NCBI GenBank assembly: GCA_018373675.1
Contig: JAHAGQ010000017.1
Coordinates: forward strand, 1-43,991
DNA from: Collinsella sp.
GTDB lineage: Bacteria; Actinomycetota; Coriobacteriia; Coriobacteriales; Coriobacteriaceae
Reading direction: 5' to 3'
DNA: 43,991 nucleotides
Each line of letters opens with the position of its first letter. The stretch's first letter is position 1. A program made the position numbers and the translations under genes. Below are positions 40,119 through 43,991 of the stretch, piece after piece. Under the pieces are notes generated by a model. It did not search any database, was not told the origin of the DNA, and worked only from the letters and a program-made list of their open reading frames with translations.

Positions 40119-42431
40119 CTACGCCGACGCGCTGTCGCGAGCCGCCTGGCATGTAGGAGTCTGACGCAGCGTAAGCGGCTTGTCCCCCGCCTCGGCCGAC
40201 GTGGTCAGCGTATACGTGATCGTCGTCGTCTCGCCAGCATGCAGGTCAACGGTACCCGAATAGAAGGGGATTCCATGCCACGTAGCGGCGCCAAGACCAA
40301 ACTGGGTGCCCTCGACGGTCAGATCAGTAATGTTGCCGCCCGTCGGGGCAAACAACGAGACATTCAGACGCTCGTCGTCACGCGCGGCATCGGGTGCGCT
40401 CGCCGCAACGTAGTCGGGCAGCTTGCCAGCCTCCTCCTGCGTCATGATGTTCGTCAGGGTAACGGTGATGCGATAGGAGCACGTGCCGTCACCGTTCTTG
40501 ATGCCCTGACCAATCTGAGTGTCGGCGTTCAGATACCAGTCGAGCTTGGAGAAGCTCAGGTTGTTAAAGTAAACGCCGGCAACAGGATCGGCACTCGGAT
40601 CATCCGGATCGGGCAGCGAAGCGTCAATGCCTGTCTCTTTGATGGCATTCTGCTCATCATCGTTTCTCATCCACGCGATCAGGCGGCCCTCTTCGGCACC
40701 GCGCTCAACGGCGCTGACAAGCTTCGTAACATCGACATCGCCGATACCGCCAAGAATCTTGTCGAAGGCTGCGCTGGCGACGGATGCAAAGATTCCGTCC
40801 GACTCCTCGACCGGATAGTTCCAGTACACATCGTGCATGAGGACCTTTGCGGCGTTGGTGCCGTCGACAACCGTTCCGTCGGGCAGTGACACGTTACCGA
40901 CCAGGCCCAGCAGATACTGCAGGAACACCGGGTCGATACCGATGACGCCATCAACGTCCTGTCCATACTGGGACTTCCACAGCGCGGCGACACGCTGCGA
41001 GTTGCGGGGCCAATCAGGCGAATAGGTATTGCCCGAGTTGTACAGGTTACTGTGGTTGCCGAACAGCGCTTCATCCTCTTCGTCGACGCTCTCGACTGCC
41101 TCATCCTCGCTGAGTCCAATGCGGGGAACAAACTCGCCAATCGACATCTGGCCGTCAGTGACCGAAATCAGGCCCTGCGAACCGCCAAAGCCGCCGCAAG
41201 CACGAATCTCGACGTTGTTCATGGCGTACATAAGGTAGTTGCGCGTCTGGCCGTTGGCGCCGAGCATCTGGGGAAGGACGGGGGCGACCTTCTCCGCCGC
41301 GTCAACCGCGCCGTTGAGGGTGGCAAAGCCGTCCTTGGCCTTATCGACCAGCTCGGTCACCTGGGAAATATGAGTATCGCCAATGCCCTGGACCTTCTCG
41401 TTGGCGCTCTTGAACACCTTGGAGCTATCGGAAAGCGAATCGGCGACCGCCTGCAGCGCGGACACGTTAATCATGCCGTCCTGGAACAGCTTGCCGGGCG
41501 TAGCCTGCGAAAGGTTATCGGCCATGGGAACCAGCGCATTGCTCGAGACATCGGACAGGGCGTCAATCATGGTGCGGGCCGCATTGATATCGCTGCCATA
41601 CACCGGGATAAACGAAGCCGCCGCCCACAGCGGGCTCGAGGTCTCCGCCTTCATGCTGTTACAGAGCTCATCGATCTTCTTCGCGTCGTCAGGCAGCGTC
41701 GAAAAATCGCCCGACGTGACCTTGTCCTTAAGGCCACCGACGATCTCGACAGCCTCCTTCGCTTCGCTCTTTACGGTCTTTGCCGAGTTAAGCAGCATAA
41801 AGCCGCTTGCGCCAAGCGCAACGAGAAGCACCGCGACTACAGCGGCAATAATGGCGCCGGTGTGACGCTTCTTGCCCTCGCCCTTGCGATGGCGATGACG
41901 GACCAGACCGTCAGAGGTCGAACTCGACGAAGCGTCGCTACCGTAGTTCAAGCCAAAATCGTAATAATCTTCCTTGGAACCCGAGCCCGCAAACTCGGCA
42001 CCGCTATCATCCAGGCGGGCGAACGTGCCAGTCTCGGAGGCGCCGGTGTAAATCGTACCAAGGTTACCCGTAAGCCCCGCGCCACCGGCAGAGGGAGTAT
42101 TGTTGTCGGCCTTGCCGGCATTAACGTTGCCGGCGGCATTCGCGGCGTTGGCAGCACCTGCGTTGTTCGCAGGCACCGAAGGAGCCCCGCTCGGCTGCGA
42201 CGCGGAGGTTGCACCGCCCGCAAAGACATTCCCTTTTGCACGGCCGGTCTTTTTTGCCTTTTGAGACTGCTCGTACAGAGCGGTAAACATCGCCGTCTCG
42301 CCCGGGGACACGCGCTTACCGGAACCGCCCTGTCCAGCGCCGCCCGGCGTGCCGGCCTTACCAGCCCCGTTCGGACGCGGCGGAACTGCAGGACGGCCGC
42401 TATCGCTGCCCTTAAAGTGATTACCAGCCAT
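40119..42431 (-). CDS. DUF4012 domain-containing membrane-anchored protein, 770 aa
   Basis: A low-complexity Gly/Ala/Pro/Asn-rich cytoplasmic N-terminus (about 1-180, with many AN, AA and GG repeats) is followed by a basic stretch RHRHRKGEGKKRH and one membrane helix at about 192-216. The large extracellular part carries DUF4012 features: MNNVEIRACGGFGGSQGLISV (ELRPTGGF-like) and YSPDWPRNSQRVAALW with DGVIGIDPVFLQYLL. The family is found in actinobacteria and firmicutes near surface polysaccharide genes; function unknown. ATG 42431 follows GAGGA. No LPXTG sorting signal is visible. Confidence 0.88.
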   Translation of the reverse strand: MAGNHFKGSDSGRPAVPPRPNGAGKAGTPGGAGQGGSGKRVSPGETAMFTALYEQSQKAKKTGRAKGNVFAGGATSASQPSGAPSVPANNAGAANAANAAGNVNAGKADNNTPSAGGAGLTGNLGTIYTGASETGTFARLDDSGAEFAGSGSKEDYYDFGLNYGSDASSSSTSDGLVRHRHRKGEGKKRHTGAIIAAVVAVLLVALGASGFMLLNSAKTVKSEAKEAVEIVGGLKDKVTSGDFSTLPDDAKKIDELCNSMKAETSSPLWAAASFIPVYGSDINAARTMIDALSDVSSNALVPMADNLSQATPGKLFQDGMINVSALQAVADSLSDSSKVFKSANEKVQGIGDTHISQVTELVDKAKDGFATLNGAVDAAEKVAPVLPQMLGANGQTRNYLMYAMNNVEIRACGGFGGSQGLISVTDGQMSIGEFVPRIGLSEDEAVESVDEEDEALFGNHSNLYNSGNTYSPDWPRNSQRVAALWKSQYGQDVDGVIGIDPVFLQYLLGLVGNVSLPDGTVVDGTNAAKVLMHDVYWNYPVEESDGIFASVASAAFDKILGGIGDVDVTKLVSAVERGAEEGRLIAWMRNDDEQNAIKETGIDASLPDPDDPSADPVAGVYFNNLSFSKLDWYLNADTQIGQGIKNGDGTCSYRITVTLTNIMTQEEAGKLPDYVAASAPDAARDDERLNVSLFAPTGGNITDLTVEGTQFGLGAATWHGIPFYSGTVDLHAGETTTITYTLTTSAEAGDKPLTLRQTPTCQAARDSASA

Positions 42432-42580
42432 AAAGAAATCCTCGCAATTGAGTCGCAATGAAAAAGTCCATAACGTTACTAGTTTATGGCATTTTGGGCA
42501 TCGACAGCTAAACTCCAGACACGGACGTCAATTGGCGAAAATGCGGCACAACACCTTTTCCGTCTTGGCGGCGGCGCCAG

Positions 42581-43603
42581 CTACACCGTGAGGAACATCA
42601 TCACGATGATCATGGCAAAGCCGATAAGGTCTGTCGGCAAAAACACCGTGCCCAGCATAACGGCGCTGGTGATAGTCGCCGAAACCGGCTCCACAGTTCC
42701 GATGAGGCTCGCGCGCACCGAGCCGATGTCCTTAACGCCCTGCATATAAAGCATGTAAGCAAAAAACGAGCCGATAACCACGAACACCGCGAGCGCCTCG
42801 ACGCCGGCAGCGTCGAGCGCCGGCATATGCGCCCAGGGCTGCACGAAGACGCACGAGACCACGCCCGCCGTGAGCATTGCCGAGCCCGTGACGATGGGGC
42901 TGCCGTATTCGGGCAGGATCTTGGCGGGAATCACCGCCATACACGTGGCGCTGACCGCACACATAAGACCTGCTGCCAGGCCAAGCGGCGAGATATTCAG
43001 GCTGGTGGGGTCGCCGCCGGTGGCGATTAAAAAGGTTCCACCCAGAGCTAGGCCAATGCCGATGACTTCGCGAGTACGTGGCATGCGGCGATCGATCACG
43101 CAGGTGTAGCCCATGATGATAACGAGCTGCAGGCACTGGAGCACCGTCGCGGTTCCGGCGTTCGTCAGGCGCACGGCCGAAAGATAGCAAAACTGGTTGA
43201 ACAGCAGGCCAAAGGCGGTAAAGAGCAGCAGCTGCTTGCGATCGGCGGGCGTGGTCCAGAGCTTAATCAGGCGCTCGCGGTCGCGCGTAACAACCACGGC
43301 CGTAAAGAGTAGACCGGCGAGAATCTGACGCACGCTCATAAGCCACAAGGTGTCGACGTGGTAGGTATCGAACAGAAAGCTCGCGCTGGTGCCCGAAAAG
43401 CCCCAAAACGAACCGCCCACCAGCGTAGCCAAGACGCCCGTGATCATCTTGCGCGTCGAAGCGCTGTTCAAGCGGTCGCGCCATGCGCGACGGGTGTTGC
43501 GGCTGAGCTCGTCGGTGCCCTCGGGCACATCAATGTTCGATATATCGGTCATCGGCACCGAAACCTCTGCACCTTCGACCTGCTCGGCACACTCTTTGCT
43601 CAT
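42581..43603 (-). CDS. EamA/DMT family transporter
   Basis: Two repeated EamA domains give about ten hydrophobic helices after a soluble N-terminal tail of about 55 residues. Recognisable parts are GGSFWGFSGTSASFLFD at the first helix, LFNQFCYLSAVRLTNAGTATVLQ, and the second-repeat GSVRASLIGTVEPVSATITSAVMLGT. Substrates in this superfamily are small metabolites; none can be named here. The start at ATG 43603 after GGGGGAG is preferred over the in-frame ATG at 43810. Confidence 0.92.
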   Translation of the reverse strand: MSKECAEQVEGAEVSVPMTDISNIDVPEGTDELSRNTRRAWRDRLNSASTRKMITGVLATLVGGSFWGFSGTSASFLFDTYHVDTLWLMSVRQILAGLLFTAVVVTRDRERLIKLWTTPADRKQLLLFTAFGLLFNQFCYLSAVRLTNAGTATVLQCLQLVIIMGYTCVIDRRMPRTREVIGIGLALGGTFLIATGGDPTSLNISPLGLAAGLMCAVSATCMAVIPAKILPEYGSPIVTGSAMLTAGVVSCVFVQPWAHMPALDAAGVEALAVFVVIGSFFAYMLYMQGVKDIGSVRASLIGTVEPVSATITSAVMLGTVFLPTDLIGFAMIIVMMFLTV

Positions 43604-43834
43604 TCCACTCCCCCGAAACAGTCTGGAAGCAATTCGGCTTACCTTACCACGGCGAAGGCACCAGCTGGAGGCTTGTCCGCTTATCGGTAGGACAATTCCG
43701 CAGGCGTCTTTCCATAGCTCGATACCGCAATGGCCTTGCATTAGTCGACAGCCAAATCGCGGCAGCAGACTCTTTTGAAATGGATATGACAAAGCCCCCG
43801 AATTCCACAATGTAAGCGATTTTTAAAAATGTTC
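43604..43834. other. intergenic region without visible gene
   Basis: I see no convincing coding sequence. A 65-residue minus-strand frame (43644-43841) lacks a ribosome binding site. The right end becomes AT-rich ahead of the tRNA-Val promoter. Confidence 0.6.
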
Positions 43835-43863
43835 TTGCCACCGAGTTCAGGCTCCGTTATATT
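43835..43863 (+). promoter_or_regulatory. promoter of tRNA-Val
   Basis: TTGCCA (43835-43840), a 17-bp spacer and TATATT (43858-43863) place the start about 22 bp before the tRNA. Confidence 0.8.
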
Positions 43864-43892
43864 ATCCCTTGCGCACTTGCGCACCCTTGATC

Positions 43893-43967
43893 GGGCGTTT
43901 AGCTCAGGGGGAGAGCGCTTCCCTGACACGGAAGAGGTCAGAAGTTCAAATCTTCTAACGCCCACCA
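43893..43967 (+). tRNA. tRNA-Val (anticodon GAC)
   Basis: A 75-nt cloverleaf with acceptor GGGCGTT / AACGCCC, anticodon loop CTGACAC (anticodon GAC), T-arm AGAAG-TTCAAAT-CTTCT and encoded CCA. Its 3' flank runs to the window end, so whether it carries a duplicated tail like the other tRNAs cannot be seen. Confidence 0.97.
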
Positions 43968-43991
43968 AATGTTCGCAGCTCAGAGGCTATG

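Overview
The window looks like chromosomal DNA of a high-GC Gram-positive bacterium of the class Coriobacteriia, most likely Collinsella. This is inferred from the protein sequences, the GC-rich codon use, the T-box control of pheST and a Tad pilus locus without an outer-membrane secretin. I could not search a database. Nearly all genes lie on the minus strand; the plus-strand exceptions are pyk, an M32 carboxypeptidase, a 57-residue membrane protein and tRNA-Val.

Layout. 1-623: two tRNA-Arg(ACG) genes separated by a duplicated tRNA tail and a palindromic insert. 701-2535: a hypothetical gene and serS. 2647-5236: small membrane protein, proC, rlmH and an SPFH/band-7 gene. 5311-5900: a MITE-like inverted-repeat element and tRNA-Leu(CAG) with a second copy of the palindromic insert. 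5944-11436: translation and rRNA-modification genes (tatD, rsmA, metG, rsmI) and a GH5 protein. 11643-11943: tRNA-Phe(GAA) with a third, divergent insert. 12079-12629: a toxin-first toxin-antitoxin-like pair. 12688-22278: a Tad/Flp pilus operon (cpaB, tadZ, tadA, tadB, tadC, flp, several TadE/TadG-like pseudopilins, DUF192). 22531-26638: rsgA and a P-type cation ATPase. 27080-29589: pyk and a zinc-dependent phospholipase C-like protein. 29670-32386: an ECF-type nickel/cobalt importer with a NikR-like operator. 32635-36720: pheS-pheT under a T-box leader. 36854-43603: M32 carboxypeptidase, glmM, a DUF4012 protein and an EamA-type transporter. The window ends with tRNA-Val(GAC).

The most unusual content is at three tRNA loci (Arg, Leu, Phe). 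In each, the 3' end of the tRNA, from the T-loop to the terminator, is repeated about 186-191 bp downstream. Between the copies lies a GC-rich palindromic core bounded by an inverted copy of that tRNA's own T-loop sequence. The Arg and Leu cores are clearly homologous; the Phe core is a divergent relative. The arrangement resembles the att-site duplication left by T-loop-targeting integrative elements, but with an insert under 200 bp and no gene. Other points of interest are a GH5 protein lacking the acid/base glutamate, a TadG-like protein with a Cys/His cluster, and a nickel-transport promoter whose -35 lies in the loop of the pheT terminator.
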